A stretch of DNA of 64,000 nt from an uncultured Paracoccaceae bacterium. Lineage in GTDB: Bacteria > Pseudomonadota > Alphaproteobacteria > Rhodobacterales > Rhodobacteraceae. The position numbers were made by a program, and so were the translations under genes. Positions 8,772 through 17,754 of this stretch are shown here, in pieces (positions within the stretch are counted from its first letter, which is position 1; each line of letters starts with the position of its first letter). The stretch spans positions 124,001 to 188,000 of the forward strand of contig CANLVP010000001.1 in the NCBI GenBank assembly GCA_947494675.1. Direction: 5' to 3'. The notes beneath the pieces were generated by a model. The model ran no database searches and was not told the origin of the DNA. It saw only the letters and a program-made list of their open reading frames with translations.

Positions 8772-10064
8772 ATGACGCAGCACCTTCTTTTGGGGCAAAC
8801 CCTTGGCTTTTCCGGCAACCCGCTTGGCGGGTGGGAGGACGTGACACACCACAACAGCACCGGTGGCGTGCTGATCGCGGATGGTGTGATCGCGGCTGTT
8901 GGCGACGGCGCGACCCTCCGCGCAGCCCACCCGGACGCGACCGTCACCGACTACGGTAATGCGCTGATTTCACCGGGTTTTGTCGACGCGCATATGCACT
9001 ATCCCCAGACCGCGATGATCGCCTCATGGGGCAAGCAACTGATTGATTGGCTCAACACCTATACCTTCCCCGAGGAATCGCGCTTTGCCGACCGCACCTA
9101 TGCCGATGACATCGCCGGTCGCACGCTTGATCTGGCCCTGGCCCATGGCACCACGACGCTGACCAGCTTTTGCACCATCCACACCGCCAGCGTGGATGCG
9201 TTTTTTGAGGCGGCAGCGACCCGCAATATGGCCGTCGTCGCAGGCAAGACCTGCATGGATCGTAACGCGCCCGAGACCCTGCGCGACGACGCGAAATCTG
9301 CCTATGACGACAGCAAGGCGCTGCTGGAAAAATGGCATGGGGTGGGCCGCGCATCTTATGCGATCACGCCCCGGTTTTCGCCGACCTCAACGCCCGACCA
9401 ATTGGCCGCTCTGGGCGCGCTCTGGGCGGAACACCCCGATTGCTTGATGCAGACGCATTTGTCGGAACAATTGCCCGAAATCGCATGGGTGCGCGATCTC
9501 TTCCCCAATGCCCGCGACTATCTCGACACCTACGAAGCCTTCGGCCTTTTGGGGTCACGCGGCCTATACGGCCATGCGATCCATCTGGAAGACCGCGAGG
9601 TCGCGCGTCTGTCAGAGGTAGGTGCCGCGGTCGTCCATTGCCCCACCTCCAACACCTTCATCGGCTCCGGCCTGTTTGATCTGATGGGCCTTGCATCGGC
9701 TGGTGTGCGGATCGGCCTTGCCACCGACACTGGCGGGGGATCGTCATTTTCGATGCTGCGCACGATGGCCGCCGCCTATGAGATCGCGCAGCTGCGCGGC
9801 ACTGCCCTGCACCCTGCGCAACTGATGTGGCTCGCCACCGAAGGGTCGGCGCAAGCGCTGCATATGTCCGGCCAGATCGGGCATCTGGGCGCAGGCGCGG
9901 CGGCTGATCTCTGCGTGCTTGACCTTGCCGCGACCCCGGCGATTGCCCAGCGCAGCGCAAGGGCTGAGACGTTTTGGGACGCGCTCTTCCCCACCATCAT
10001 GATGGGCGATGACCGCGCCGTGCGGGATGTCTGGGTGGCTGGCCAGCGGGTCGCCAAACCTTAA
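8772..10064 (+). CDS. guaD: Guanine deaminase
   Basis: Zinc amidohydrolase converting guanine to xanthine plus ammonia, 430 residues. Metal ligands are in the motifs FVDAHMHYPQTAMIASWG (HxH), MQTHLSEQ and GHAIHLEDREVARL, with the late Asp in LATDTGGGSSFSMLRTM. The segment GKQLIDWLNTYTFPEESRF is characteristic of guanine deaminases rather than of the wider TRZ/ATZ family. Transcribed divergently from mgtE (gap 104 bp) and convergent with the related deaminase downstream, so two paralogous purine-type deaminases sit side by side. Confidence 0.93.
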   Translation: MTQHLLLGQTLGFSGNPLGGWEDVTHHNSTGGVLIADGVIAAVGDGATLRAAHPDATVTDYGNALISPGFVDAHMHYPQTAMIASWGKQLIDWLNTYTFPEESRFADRTYADDIAGRTLDLALAHGTTTLTSFCTIHTASVDAFFEAAATRNMAVVAGKTCMDRNAPETLRDDAKSAYDDSKALLEKWHGVGRASYAITPRFSPTSTPDQLAALGALWAEHPDCLMQTHLSEQLPEIAWVRDLFPNARDYLDTYEAFGLLGSRGLYGHAIHLEDREVARLSEVGAAVVHCPTSNTFIGSGLFDLMGLASAGVRIGLATDTGGGSSFSMLRTMAAAYEIAQLRGTALHPAQLMWLATEGSAQALHMSGQIGHLGAGAAADLCVLDLAATPAIAQRSARAETFWDALFPTIMMGDDRAVRDVWVAGQRVAKP

Positions 10065-10155
10065 CAGCGTACGCCGTTAATTTCTGTTCAGACTTTCATG
10101 CGCATGGGTTGTGCATGTTTTCTGTATGGTTTCTTCACAGGTTCTGTATGGGCGA

Positions 10156-11493
10156 TTAGGCGTTTACCAGTTTTCTGGCGATGGCGTTTTGCCGTTCAAT
10201 CACTTTGGGCAGATCAACCGTCACCATCTGCCCGTCGGATACGACCTGACGCCCTTCGACAAACAGGTCGCGCACCTTGCTTGGTCCGGCAAGCAGCAGC
10301 GCAGAAGGGTCCCAAGATCCAGCGCTTTCAATACCTTGCACGTCCCAGACCGCAATATCGGCGCGTTTGCCCAGGGCAATCTGGCCGCAATCGTCGCGGC
10401 CCAGAACCTCTGCCCCGCCGCGTGTCGCAAGGCGCAAAGCCTCGTGTGAAGACATCTTGTCGGCACCGTGCGCAACCCGCTGCAACAGCATGGCTTGGCG
10501 CGCTTCGTTAACCATGTTGCCCACGTCATTGCTGGCCGATCCATCGACCCCAAGTCCCACTTTCACGCCTGCATCCACCATCGCACGGACCGGCGCGATG
10601 CCAGAGCCAAGACGGCAGTTTGAACAGGGACAATGAGCGACGCCCGTGCGTGTTTTGGCAAACAAATCAATCTCTTGAACGTCCAGTTTGACGCAATGCG
10701 CGTGCCAGACGTCATCCCCAACCCAGCCCAGATCTTCGGCATATTGCCCGGGACGGCAGCCAAATTTCGCGAGCGAATAGGCGATGTCTTCGTCGTTTTC
10801 CGCCAGATGCGTATGCAGCATCACGCCCTTATCGCGGGCCAAAATCGCCGTGTCGGCCATAAGTTTACGACTGACCGAAAACGGCGAACAGGGTGCAAGA
10901 CCGACCCGGACCATGGCACCGGGGCGCGGATCATGGTGGGCATCAATGACCCGAATGCAGTCTTCAAGGATGGCCTCTTCATCCTCCACCAGCGCATCGG
11001 GCGGAAGACCCCCATCGCTTTCCCCAATGCTCATTGAGCCGCGCGTGGGATGAAAGCGCAGACCAATTTCACCCGCCGCTGCGATGGTGTCATCCAGACG
11101 CGCACCATTGGGATAAAGGTAAAGATGATCGCTCGTCAGCGTGCAGCCCGACAGCGCCAGTTCCGCAAGGCCAACTTGGGCGGATGTGAAAAACGCTTCG
11201 GGATCAAACCCTTGCCAGATCGGATAGAGCGTTTGCAACCAGCCAAACAGCAGCGCGTCCTGCCCGCCGGGCACCGCTCGCGTTAAGGTTTGGTACAAAT
11301 GGTGATGGGTATTCACAAGGCCCGGCGTCACCACGCAGCCACGGACATTCAGCGTGTCGCCCGTGGTCGTAAGGTCCGGACCAATCTGAGAAATCACCCC
11401 GTCGCGGATCAAAATATCATGATCTGTCAGACGGTTGTCGGCATCATCCATCGTCAGTACGACATCCGCGCCGCGCAGCAGCGTCTCAGTCAT
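10156..11493 (-). CDS. 8-oxoguanine deaminase-like amidohydrolase
   Basis: Amidohydrolase of the TRZ/ATZ/8-oxoguanine deaminase branch, about 445 residues. Metal motifs are NTHHHLYQTLTRA (residues ~58-70), MLHTHLAEND and WHAHCVKLD, and the late Asp in GLGVDGSASNDVGNM. NTHHHLYQTLTRAVPG plus LFGWLQTLYPIW matches the enzymes that deaminate 8-oxoguanine to urate. Start at ATG 11493 (MTETLLRGADVV). It overlaps the phosphatase gene upstream by eight bases. It may act on a related triazine or pyrimidine instead. Confidence 0.82.
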   Translation of the reverse strand: MTETLLRGADVVLTMDDADNRLTDHDILIRDGVISQIGPDLTTTGDTLNVRGCVVTPGLVNTHHHLYQTLTRAVPGGQDALLFGWLQTLYPIWQGFDPEAFFTSAQVGLAELALSGCTLTSDHLYLYPNGARLDDTIAAAGEIGLRFHPTRGSMSIGESDGGLPPDALVEDEEAILEDCIRVIDAHHDPRPGAMVRVGLAPCSPFSVSRKLMADTAILARDKGVMLHTHLAENDEDIAYSLAKFGCRPGQYAEDLGWVGDDVWHAHCVKLDVQEIDLFAKTRTGVAHCPCSNCRLGSGIAPVRAMVDAGVKVGLGVDGSASNDVGNMVNEARQAMLLQRVAHGADKMSSHEALRLATRGGAEVLGRDDCGQIALGKRADIAVWDVQGIESAGSWDPSALLLAGPSKVRDLFVEGRQVVSDGQMVTVDLPKVIERQNAIARKLVNA

Positions 11494-12319
11494 CCATCGC
11501 GTCCTGCAACATCTCAAGCGCCACCGCATGCACATCCCGGTTCGCCGCCGCGATCACCCGACCACCCAAATGCGCCGCACCACCCTGCCAGTTTGACACG
11601 ACGCCTCCGGCGGCCTGTATGACAGCAATTGGTGCATGAATATCATAGGGTTGCAGGCCAGCCTCGATCACCAGGTCGACTTGTCCGGCAGCCAGCAAAG
11701 CATAGCCGTAGCAATCCATCCCATAGCGGGTCAGCTTGACCTTTTTGGCGATTTTATGGAACGCGCGCCCCTCTTTCGGGGTGCCGACCTCTGGGAATGT
11801 CGTGAGCAGGGTCGCGTCGGGAAAGGCACGGCGTTTGCGGGTCTCAAGCGGCATGGTGCCTTGCGGACCTGTGACCTCTGCGATGCCAAAACCGCCGCAA
11901 AAACGCTCCCCGATATAGGGTTGGTCGATGATGCCAAAGATCGGCCCGGTCGCATCCGCCACAGAAATCAACACACCCCAAGTCGGTGTCCCGCTAATAT
12001 AGCCGCGCGTTCCGTCAATCGGATCAAGGGTCCAGGACAGCCCGGAAGTGCCTGATTTTGTGCCAAATTCCTCGCCCAAGATCCCGTCATGGGGACGTTC
12101 GCTGTCGAGGATATCGCGCATCACACGCTCTGCGGCGCGGTCCGCTTCGGTGACGGGATCAAAGCCGTCGCTGTCACCGGTTTTGTCGTCTGCCACCAAC
12201 CCCGCTTGCCGGAAGAGGCGCAGGGTTTCGGGCCGGGCAGCATCGGCCAGACGATGCGCGACGCGGACGAGTTCGTCGCGCGTCGCCTGATCTGGTGATG
12301 CTGTCATATTGTGCCCCAA
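11486..12319 (-). CDS. hisN: Inositol-monophosphatase-family histidinol-phosphatase
   Basis: Mg2+-dependent phosphatase of the inositol monophosphatase fold, about 273 residues. The metal site is visible as GEEFG (residue ~90) and WTLDPIDGTRGYISGTP (~110), with the C-terminal motif YDIHAPIAVIQAAGG. The DPIDGTRGYISG form is that of the histidinol-phosphatase (HisN) group, which completes step eight of histidine synthesis in many alphaproteobacteria; hisD sits elsewhere in this window. Start may be 12319 or ATG 12307 (MTASPDQ). Other sugar or inositol phosphates are possible substrates. Confidence 0.78.
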   Translation of the reverse strand: MGHNMTASPDQATRDELVRVAHRLADAARPETLRLFRQAGLVADDKTGDSDGFDPVTEADRAAERVMRDILDSERPHDGILGEEFGTKSGTSGLSWTLDPIDGTRGYISGTPTWGVLISVADATGPIFGIIDQPYIGERFCGGFGIAEVTGPQGTMPLETRKRRAFPDATLLTTFPEVGTPKEGRAFHKIAKKVKLTRYGMDCYGYALLAAGQVDLVIEAGLQPYDIHAPIAVIQAAGGVVSNWQGGAAHLGGRVIAAANRDVHAVALEMLQDAMDD

Positions 12320-12361
12320 GAATTGCTACGCCATAGCGGTAGCGTGGGCAGCCCTATGGGG

Positions 12362-12733
12362 TCAAGCGGCCTCGCTGAGGACGCGGGCCAAATCAAACAG
12401 CCGACGGCGCTGATTTTCAGGGATCGCGTAGTAAGAGCGCAGAAGCTCCAGCGCCTCTTTATCGGTCAGGATGTCACCCGGCAGATCGCTTTTGATGGCG
12501 TCGTCCTGCGGTTGCGCTGCCAATCCTTCGAAGAAGAACGACACCGGCACGTTCAGAACGCGGCTGATGTCCCAAAGACGTGACGCGCTGACGCGGTTCA
12601 TGCCTGTTTCATACTTCTGGATCTGCTGGAATTTGATGCCGACGGCTTCTGCCAACTGCTGCTGGGTTGTTCCGTTCATCCACCGACGATGGCGAATGCG
12701 CTTACCGACGTGGACGTCTACTGCATGTTTCAT
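12362..12733 (-). CDS. XRE-family transcriptional regulator
   Basis: A 123-residue DNA-binding protein. The Cro/CI helix-turn-helix is at residues ~10-65, with TQQQLAEAVGIKFQQIQKYE and NRVSASRLWDISRVLNVPV. The tail contains TDKEALELLRSYYAIPENQ. This layout, a single HTH plus a short tail with the LLRSYY stretch, is common in alphaproteobacteria where close relatives control cell-cycle or stationary-phase functions. No operator or cognate target could be assigned; neighbours are metabolic genes. Confidence 0.9.
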   Translation of the reverse strand: MKHAVDVHVGKRIRHRRWMNGTTQQQLAEAVGIKFQQIQKYETGMNRVSASRLWDISRVLNVPVSFFFEGLAAQPQDDAIKSDLPGDILTDKEALELLRSYYAIPENQRRRLFDLARVLSEAA

Positions 12734-13016
12734 GTCACATCCTTTACTGTTTTACTTTTGAACCGCATATCCACCCAAAGTCACAAGGGCGCACACCGGC
12801 TAGCGATAATCTACTGCTGTGCTAGCGTGCAACGACTAAGACACGCAACGGTTGCAGGTCGTCAAGGTAACTAAAGGACAGGTTACGGCACTATTTCCCT
12901 GCTTTGGGACAAGAATTCACCAAAAATCTTTGGCGCCACCCTGTGAACAAGGGCTGTTTACCTTCCGCGCTGTTCAAGTCACCATTCGTTCAGGACAGCA
13001 CAAAGGACCATCCCAG

Positions 13017-13976
13017 ATGCGCGCGTTTCAAGTTTCAGATTTCTCTGCTCGCCCCAAGATTGAGGAGATCATACCGCCAAAACCCGCATCGGGCGAAGTT
13101 CTTTTGCAAATTCAAGCCTGCGGGCTGAATTTCGCCGACCTGCTGATGGCGAAAGGAACTTATCAAGATACGCCCCCGCCGCCCTTTACGCTTGGGATGG
13201 AAGTCTGCGGGACCGTGATTGCGCAGGGTCCCGGTGTTTCAGAGCCTGCAATCGGCACGCGCGTCGCGGTTTTTGGCGGTCAGGGCGGTCTTGCCGAGCA
13301 AGGGGTTTTTCCCGCCGATTTGTGCCGCGCGGTGCCAGACGCAATGCCCGCCCCGGTTGCAGCGGGGTTTCAAGTGGCCTACGGCACGTCGCATCTGGCG
13401 CTGACCCGACGGGCGAATTTGCAAGCCGGTGAGACGCTCTTGGTTCTCGGGGCTGCGGGTGGTGTGGGTCTGACGGCAGTGGAGATTGGAAAAGCACTGG
13501 GGGCGACGGTGATTGCCGTAGCGCGAGGTGCCGAAAAGCTGCAGATCGCAAAGGCGGCGGGCGCGGATCACCTGATTGACAGCACCAGTGCGGACATCAA
13601 AACCGCTGTGAAGGCGCTTGGCGGCGCAGATGTGGTCTATGACCCGGTGGGGGGCGACGGGTTCAAGGCGGCGCTTGGTGCCTGCAATCGCGAGGCGCGG
13701 GTGTTGACCATCGGCTTTGCCAGTGGCGACGTCCCGCAAATCCCCGCCAATATCATTCTGGTCAAGAACATCACGGTGATCGGGTTCTATTGGGGCGGCT
13801 ATCTGAAGTTTCGGCCCAAGGCGCTGACCGATAGCTTGGCTGAGCTGATGAAGATGTATGATGACGGGCAGCTTAAACCCCACATCAGCCACACCCTGCC
13901 CCTTGATCAGGCGCAGGATGCGCTTGATTTACTGTCAAGCCGCAAGGCCACCGGAAAGGTCGTCGTTACGCCGTAA
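13017..13976 (+). CDS. NADPH:quinone oxidoreductase (zinc-free MDR family)
   Basis: Medium-chain dehydrogenase/reductase of the quinone reductase group, about 319 residues. It has the N-terminal GroES-like domain (CGLNFADLLMAKGTYQDTPP), the Rossmann nucleotide fold with LVLGAAGGVGLTAVEIGKAL (near residue 145) and VVYDPVGGDGFKAAL. Catalytic zinc ligands are absent, as expected. Start is ATG 13017 (MRAFQVSDF); an open frame continues 55 codons upstream but does not look like the family. Ends ten bases inside the convergent LysR gene. Confidence 0.9.
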   Translation: MRAFQVSDFSARPKIEEIIPPKPASGEVLLQIQACGLNFADLLMAKGTYQDTPPPPFTLGMEVCGTVIAQGPGVSEPAIGTRVAVFGGQGGLAEQGVFPADLCRAVPDAMPAPVAAGFQVAYGTSHLALTRRANLQAGETLLVLGAAGGVGLTAVEIGKALGATVIAVARGAEKLQIAKAAGADHLIDSTSADIKTAVKALGGADVVYDPVGGDGFKAALGACNREARVLTIGFASGDVPQIPANIILVKNITVIGFYWGGYLKFRPKALTDSLAELMKMYDDGQLKPHISHTLPLDQAQDALDLLSSRKATGKVVVTP

Positions 13977-14850
13977 CCACGTTTGGCAAGGCCATCGGTG
14001 CCGGGCGGAACGCGTTTTCGAGCATGCGCGTCAATTCGTCCATCGCCGCACCCGTCGCAAGATCGCCGCGGTAAAGGTTGACCTGCATCTGATCAAGCTT
14101 GGGCAGGCCCGCTGAGGCAGGCAAGCGTTCGAAGTAGGTGGGCTCTGTCCCTTCAAGGACGGCATGAACCGCCAGATCGGCGCTGACGGTTGCCTCAATC
14201 GCGCGGTCACCATCGCCCTCAACAGCCATTTCCCATGGGATACCTGCCGCATCCAGCGAGCGTTGCACGCGCGGGCGGAACAGACAGCTTTGGCAAAAGG
14301 CAAGCGGCAAGGGCCGTGCGCGCCAGATTGTGCTGCCCGGTGCCCCGACCCAGATCAGGTTGCGGGTGCACAACGTCTGGTGGCCCGCGCTGCCTTCAAG
14401 TTCTGTGGTGAGGATCAAGTCAACCTCTCCCCTGCTAAACTGTGATTTCAGCGCAAGCGTGTTGGAGGACAAGAGCCGGACGCGCAGGCGCGGGTAAGCC
14501 GCGTTAAAGCGGTGCAGCACCTGCGGGATCGCAGGGTAGACGATGTCATGCGGCACGCCGAGCTTGATCTCGCCCTCGAACTCAACCGAGGTCAACTTGC
14601 CATAGACCTCATCATTCAGATCCAGCATCCGACGCGCATAGCTGAGCAATTGTTCACCCGATGGCGTCAGCCCGATGGTGCGGGCCGAACGATCCAGCAG
14701 CGCGACGCCAATGGATTCCTCGAGCCGCTTGAGCTGCATCGAAACCGCTGACTGCGTGAGGTTCAGAAAGCCTGCGGCGCGGGTGACGCCGCCGCTATCG
14801 GCCACAGCCACGAAAGAGCGCAGCGCTGTCAGATCAAGATTTCGAGGCAT
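13966..14850 (-). CDS. LysR-family transcriptional regulator
   Basis: A 294-residue LysR-type regulator. The winged HTH is at residues 1-65: LDLTALRSFVAVADSGGVTR, then LNLTQSAVSMQLKRLEESIG. The effector-binding domain follows from about residue 90 (IKLGVPHDIVYPAIPQVLHR). Its start faces the DUF1127 gene at 14965 across 114 bp, so that small gene and the regulator itself are the natural candidates for control. Ligand unknown. Confidence 0.93.
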   Translation of the reverse strand: MPRNLDLTALRSFVAVADSGGVTRAAGFLNLTQSAVSMQLKRLEESIGVALLDRSARTIGLTPSGEQLLSYARRMLDLNDEVYGKLTSVEFEGEIKLGVPHDIVYPAIPQVLHRFNAAYPRLRVRLLSSNTLALKSQFSRGEVDLILTTELEGSAGHQTLCTRNLIWVGAPGSTIWRARPLPLAFCQSCLFRPRVQRSLDAAGIPWEMAVEGDGDRAIEATVSADLAVHAVLEGTEPTYFERLPASAGLPKLDQMQVNLYRGDLATGAAMDELTRMLENAFRPAPMALPNVVTA

Positions 14851-14964
14851 ATCACAATCCCTGATGTATCAGTTTCCAAATATTCATTTTCCTTATTTCA
14901 CATTTACTGCCACATATCAAGCATACCGATGATTTAACGAACACACATCACGAAGGAACATGTA

Positions 14965-15180
14965 ATGGCACAGACAAAGACACTTGTACGCCTCGCCCCT
15001 ATGCCGCGCCGCGTGAACCTGCTTGGCTGGCTCTTGTCGCTTGTGGAATTGCGCCACCAACGTGGTCAGCTGGCCGAGCTGGACGCGCACCTCCTGAGCG
15101 ATATTGGTCTGACCGAAGCGGCGGCCCAGAAAGAGGCGCATCGCAGCTTTTGGGACGCGCCGGATCACTGGCAGCAGTAA
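14965..15180 (+). CDS. DUF1127-domain small protein
   Basis: 71 residues with the arginine-rich DUF1127 helix pair in the C-terminal half: ELRHQRGQLAELDAHLLSDI followed by GLTEAAAQKEAHRSFWD. Proteins of this family are small and basic; in several alphaproteobacteria they have been linked to RNA maturation, phosphate or carbon metabolism. A GAAGGA ribosome site precedes ATG 14965. Divergent from the LysR gene and followed 176 bp on by a second DUF1127 gene with the same tail pattern. Confidence 0.88.
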   Translation: MAQTKTLVRLAPMPRRVNLLGWLLSLVELRHQRGQLAELDAHLLSDIGLTEAAAQKEAHRSFWDAPDHWQQ

Positions 15181-15356
15181 GCCCCGACACCTTTGGTCAG
15201 GTATTCCAGACCCGCAGCGACGGAACGTATGGAAACCCATACCCCGGTTTGACCAAAGGTAAGGTTTGCCTGACTGTCCGGCCCCGGCGGACCCCGGTAG
15301 CAAAGTGGCAAGACACGAAAACAGCAAACAATATCAACCGATTGAAAGAAGAGATC

Positions 15357-15572
15357 ATGTACACAGCATCCACATACACCGCCATCAACGCACCTGTCAC
15401 ATCTGCCAAGTCTGTGGGTCTTTTGACATTGATCAGCGCCATGATCGCCACCCGCAAGCAGCGCGCCGCACTTGCCACATTGGATGACGCGCAGCTGCAA
15501 GACCTTGGGTTGAGCTACGCCGAGGCACAGGCCGAAGCAGCACGCCCATTCTGGGATTTGCCCGCCGTCTGA
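15357..15572 (+). CDS. DUF1127-domain small protein, second copy
   Basis: 71 residues, same length as the gene upstream and a probable paralogue: ATRKQRAALATLDDAQLQDL then GLSYAEAQAEAARPFWDLP. A strong GAAAGAAGAGA purine run lies just before ATG 15357. The N-terminus (MYTASTYTAINAPVTSAKSV) differs fully from its neighbour, so only the DUF1127 part is conserved. Confidence 0.88.
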   Translation: MYTASTYTAINAPVTSAKSVGLLTLISAMIATRKQRAALATLDDAQLQDLGLSYAEAQAEAARPFWDLPAV

Positions 15573-15737
15573 GCGGCGTTGCTGGGGGTCACAGCGCACC
15601 GGCTGCGACATTCCAGCACATACCACCTGAAAACCCGACCGAAACAGGCAGGTTCCCCTTGAAAATAAGGGGGCCTGTGCCAATATCGACCCCAAGACGG
15701 GCCACAAATCCGTTTGTTGTCTAATCAGGAGGTCAAT

Positions 15738-16508
15738 ATGGCTGAATATCAAACGATCCGGACCGAGAGCGGCGCACGCTCTGCCGAGATCGATCAGGGG
15801 CTTCGCGCCCATATGAACAAGGTCTACGGCACAATGTCCGTGGGCATGATCATCACAGCACTCGCCGCTTGGGCCATTGCTGGTCTGGCGGTCACATCAA
15901 CCCCAACAGAATACCAGATCGGTGCGAATGAGTACCTGACTGGTCTGGGTTACGCGCTTTATGCAACACCGCTGAAGTGGGTCGTGATGCTGCTGCCACT
16001 GGGCATGGTGTTTGGCTTTGGCGCGGTGTCGAACCGTGCGTCGGCCTCTGGTCTGCAGACCTACTTTTACGCCTATGCTGCGGCCGTTGGCCTGTCGCTG
16101 AGCGCGATTTTCCTTGTGTACACAGGGTTCTCGATCATGCAGGTCTTCCTGATCACATCGATCGCCTTTGCCGGTCTTTCCATGTGGGGCTACACCACAA
16201 AGAAAGACATCTCTGGCTGGGGGTCGTTCCTGATCATGGGTCTGATCGGTCTGATCGCGGCGATGATCATCAACATCTTCCTGCAGTCCTCTGCCATGGA
16301 ATTCGCCATCTCTGCGATTGGTGTGCTGATCTTTGCAGGCCTTACCGCCTATGACACGCAGAAGATCAAGACGACCTACATCGCGCATGCGGCCCACGGC
16401 GACCAAGAGTGGCTGGGCAAGGCTGCAATCCACGGTGCGCTGGCGCTCTATCTGGACTTCATCAACCTGTTCATCATGTTGCTGAACCTGCTGGGCAGCC
16501 GCGAATAA
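15738..16508 (+). CDS. Bax inhibitor-1 (YccA/TMBIM) family membrane protein
   Basis: About 256 residues with seven membrane helices, matching the BI-1/YccA family (calcium-leak or protease-modulating membrane proteins; the bacterial role is not settled). Family features seen: IDQGLRAHMNKVYGTMSVGM at the N-terminus, TSIAFAGLSMWGYTTKKDIS in the middle, and FAGLTAYDTQKIK with ALYLDFINLFIMLLNLLG at the C-terminus. Start at ATG 15738 after an AGGAGG site. A clear terminator follows. Confidence 0.95.
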   Translation: MAEYQTIRTESGARSAEIDQGLRAHMNKVYGTMSVGMIITALAAWAIAGLAVTSTPTEYQIGANEYLTGLGYALYATPLKWVVMLLPLGMVFGFGAVSNRASASGLQTYFYAYAAAVGLSLSAIFLVYTGFSIMQVFLITSIAFAGLSMWGYTTKKDISGWGSFLIMGLIGLIAAMIINIFLQSSAMEFAISAIGVLIFAGLTAYDTQKIKTTYIAHAAHGDQEWLGKAAIHGALALYLDFINLFIMLLNLLGSRE

Positions 16509-16528
16509 CCGCTGCGACATCACAATGC

Positions 16529-16559
16529 AAAAGGGCTGGTGGAGACACCGGCCCTTTTT
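16529..16559 (+). terminator. Rho-independent terminator after the BI-1 gene
   Basis: Thirteen-base arms AAAAGGGCTGGTG and CACCGGCCCTTTT with one T-G wobble around a GAGA loop, ending in TTTTT. It sits 20 bases past the stop codon. Confidence 0.9.
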
Positions 16560-16592
16560 CTTTGCTAGGGTGCCTTTTATAGAGGAGAGCCC

Positions 16593-17078
16593 ATGCCCAT
16601 TTTCACCCCCAAGACCGTAAAGACCGACGACAGTGATGGCGCAGGCAACCCCTGTGGCCCCTACCGCGCAGAGCTATATAGCGACAGCGGTGGGTTGACC
16701 CAATTTGGTGCATTTGTGGAAGTCCTGCCGCCGGGATCAAAGTCTTCGATCAAGCACTGGCACGCAGGCGAGGATGAGATGGTCTATATGATCGCAGGCG
16801 TGGCACAACTGCATGAGGGTGATGCGGTGACAGCGCTTCACCCCGGTCAGGCGGCGACATTTAAGGCGGGGGATCCGGCGGGCCATTGCCTTGAGAACAC
16901 CAGCGATGAAGAGGCACGGTATTTGGTGATTGGCACACGGTCACCGGGCGATGTCGTCACCTATCCTGACCATGACCGCATGTTGCATTGGGACCGCCCC
17001 AGCAAGTCGCGCCAGTGGACCGATCACGCAGGCCAGCCCGCCAGCAACCCCTATCAACTGGACCCAAAGGCAGAGTAA
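16593..17078 (+). CDS. Cupin-domain protein
   Basis: 161 residues with a single double-stranded beta-helix domain. Metal-binding cupin motif 1 is visible as SSIKHWHAGEDEMVYMIAGV (H..H...E) around residues 49-68, and motif 2 as PGQAATFKAGDPAGHCLEN. RYLVIGTRSPGDVVTYPDHD then follows, a tail shared with cupins often labelled transcriptional-regulator-like although no DNA-binding domain is present. Function unknown; likely binds a metal and a small ligand. Confidence 0.88.
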   Translation: MPIFTPKTVKTDDSDGAGNPCGPYRAELYSDSGGLTQFGAFVEVLPPGSKSSIKHWHAGEDEMVYMIAGVAQLHEGDAVTALHPGQAATFKAGDPAGHCLENTSDEEARYLVIGTRSPGDVVTYPDHDRMLHWDRPSKSRQWTDHAGQPASNPYQLDPKAE

Positions 17079-17090
17079 CGCCCCCAACGA

Positions 17091-17118
17091 AAAACCGCGC
17101 CCCAAGGGACGCGGTTTT
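17091..17118. terminator. Bidirectional terminator between cupin gene and rpmG
   Basis: Nine-base perfect arms AAAACCGCG and CGCGGTTTT around a ten-base loop, with T runs on both strands. It lies between the converging stop codons of the cupin gene and rpmG and can serve both. Confidence 0.85.
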
Positions 17119-17144
17119 CAAAGTCTGAAAAAGGGCAGATCAGC

Positions 17145-17312
17145 TTACTTGATCTTGCCTTCTTTATATTCCACGTGCTTGCGGACGACGGGGTCGTACT
17201 TCTTCACGACCATCTTTTCGGTCATGGTGCGCGCGTTTTTCTTGGTCACGTAGAAATGCCCGGTCCCCGCGGTGGAGTTCAGGCGGATTTTGATCGTGGT
17301 TGGCTTCGCCAT
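17145..17312 (-). CDS. rpmG: 50S ribosomal protein L33
   Basis: 55-residue ribosomal protein of the large subunit. The sequence [20 protein letters not shown] and [20 protein letters not shown] is diagnostic. It has no CxxC pairs, so it is the zinc-free form. Start at ATG 17312 gives the standard length; the frame runs 50 codons further upstream but that is not family sequence. Confidence 0.97.
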   Translation of the reverse strand: MAKPTTIKIRLNSTAGTGHFYVTKKNARTMTEKMVVKKYDPVVRKHVEYKEGKIK

Positions 17313-17432
17313 GTGTCTTCTCCGGCTGCGCCGCGTGATGCGGGCGTAAATCTGATTGAAGCTGCCTTTTACCGGGCGCGGCTTGCGAGTCAACCGCAAT
17401 CGCGTTGAAAACGCTTCGCAACACAGCGGTGG

Positions 17433-17458
17433 TGCGATTATTCGTCGAATAATCGGGG
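17433..17458. repeat. 26-bp palindromic element, copy 2
   Basis: Reverse-complement copy of the element at 719-744, identical except for the central base of the palindrome. Located upstream of rpmG and downstream of the small hypothetical gene at 17486-17716. Confidence 0.7.
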
Positions 17459-17485
17459 TCAACGAATTTTCGGCGAAAATTCGGG

Positions 17486-17716
17486 TTAGAACAGGAAACG
17501 TACCGGGCCTGTATGACAGACCACGATCAACTGGCGACCGGCCTCAATACAGTGAAATCCGCGGCGCTTAACTTCGGCCTCGAACAGGTCCCGCCCAACC
17601 TCGGCTTCGATCCATGCAATCTTGCGGCGCACCACGCCGCCATTCTGGGCCGCTTTGGCGTTGAATATCTGGTTGATCCAAGCATCGGGACTTTGTGGGC
17701 GCGCAATGAATGACAT
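17486..17716 (-). CDS. Conserved small hypothetical protein (76 aa)
   Basis: 76 residues: [40 protein letters not shown] and [21 protein letters not shown] recall similar short proteins in Rhodobacteraceae that carry the label N-(5'-phosphoribosyl)anthranilate isomerase; at this length it cannot be a TIM-barrel enzyme, so that label would be wrong. It lies directly downstream of the RNase P RNA gene on the same strand. Role unknown. Confidence 0.7.
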   Translation of the reverse strand: MSFIARPQSPDAWINQIFNAKAAQNGGVVRRKIAWIEAEVGRDLFEAEVKRRGFHCIEAGRQLIVVCHTGPVRFLF

Positions 17717-17754
17717 GCCTCTCGGTAACCCGAAGCTGGTAAATCAAACGTAAA

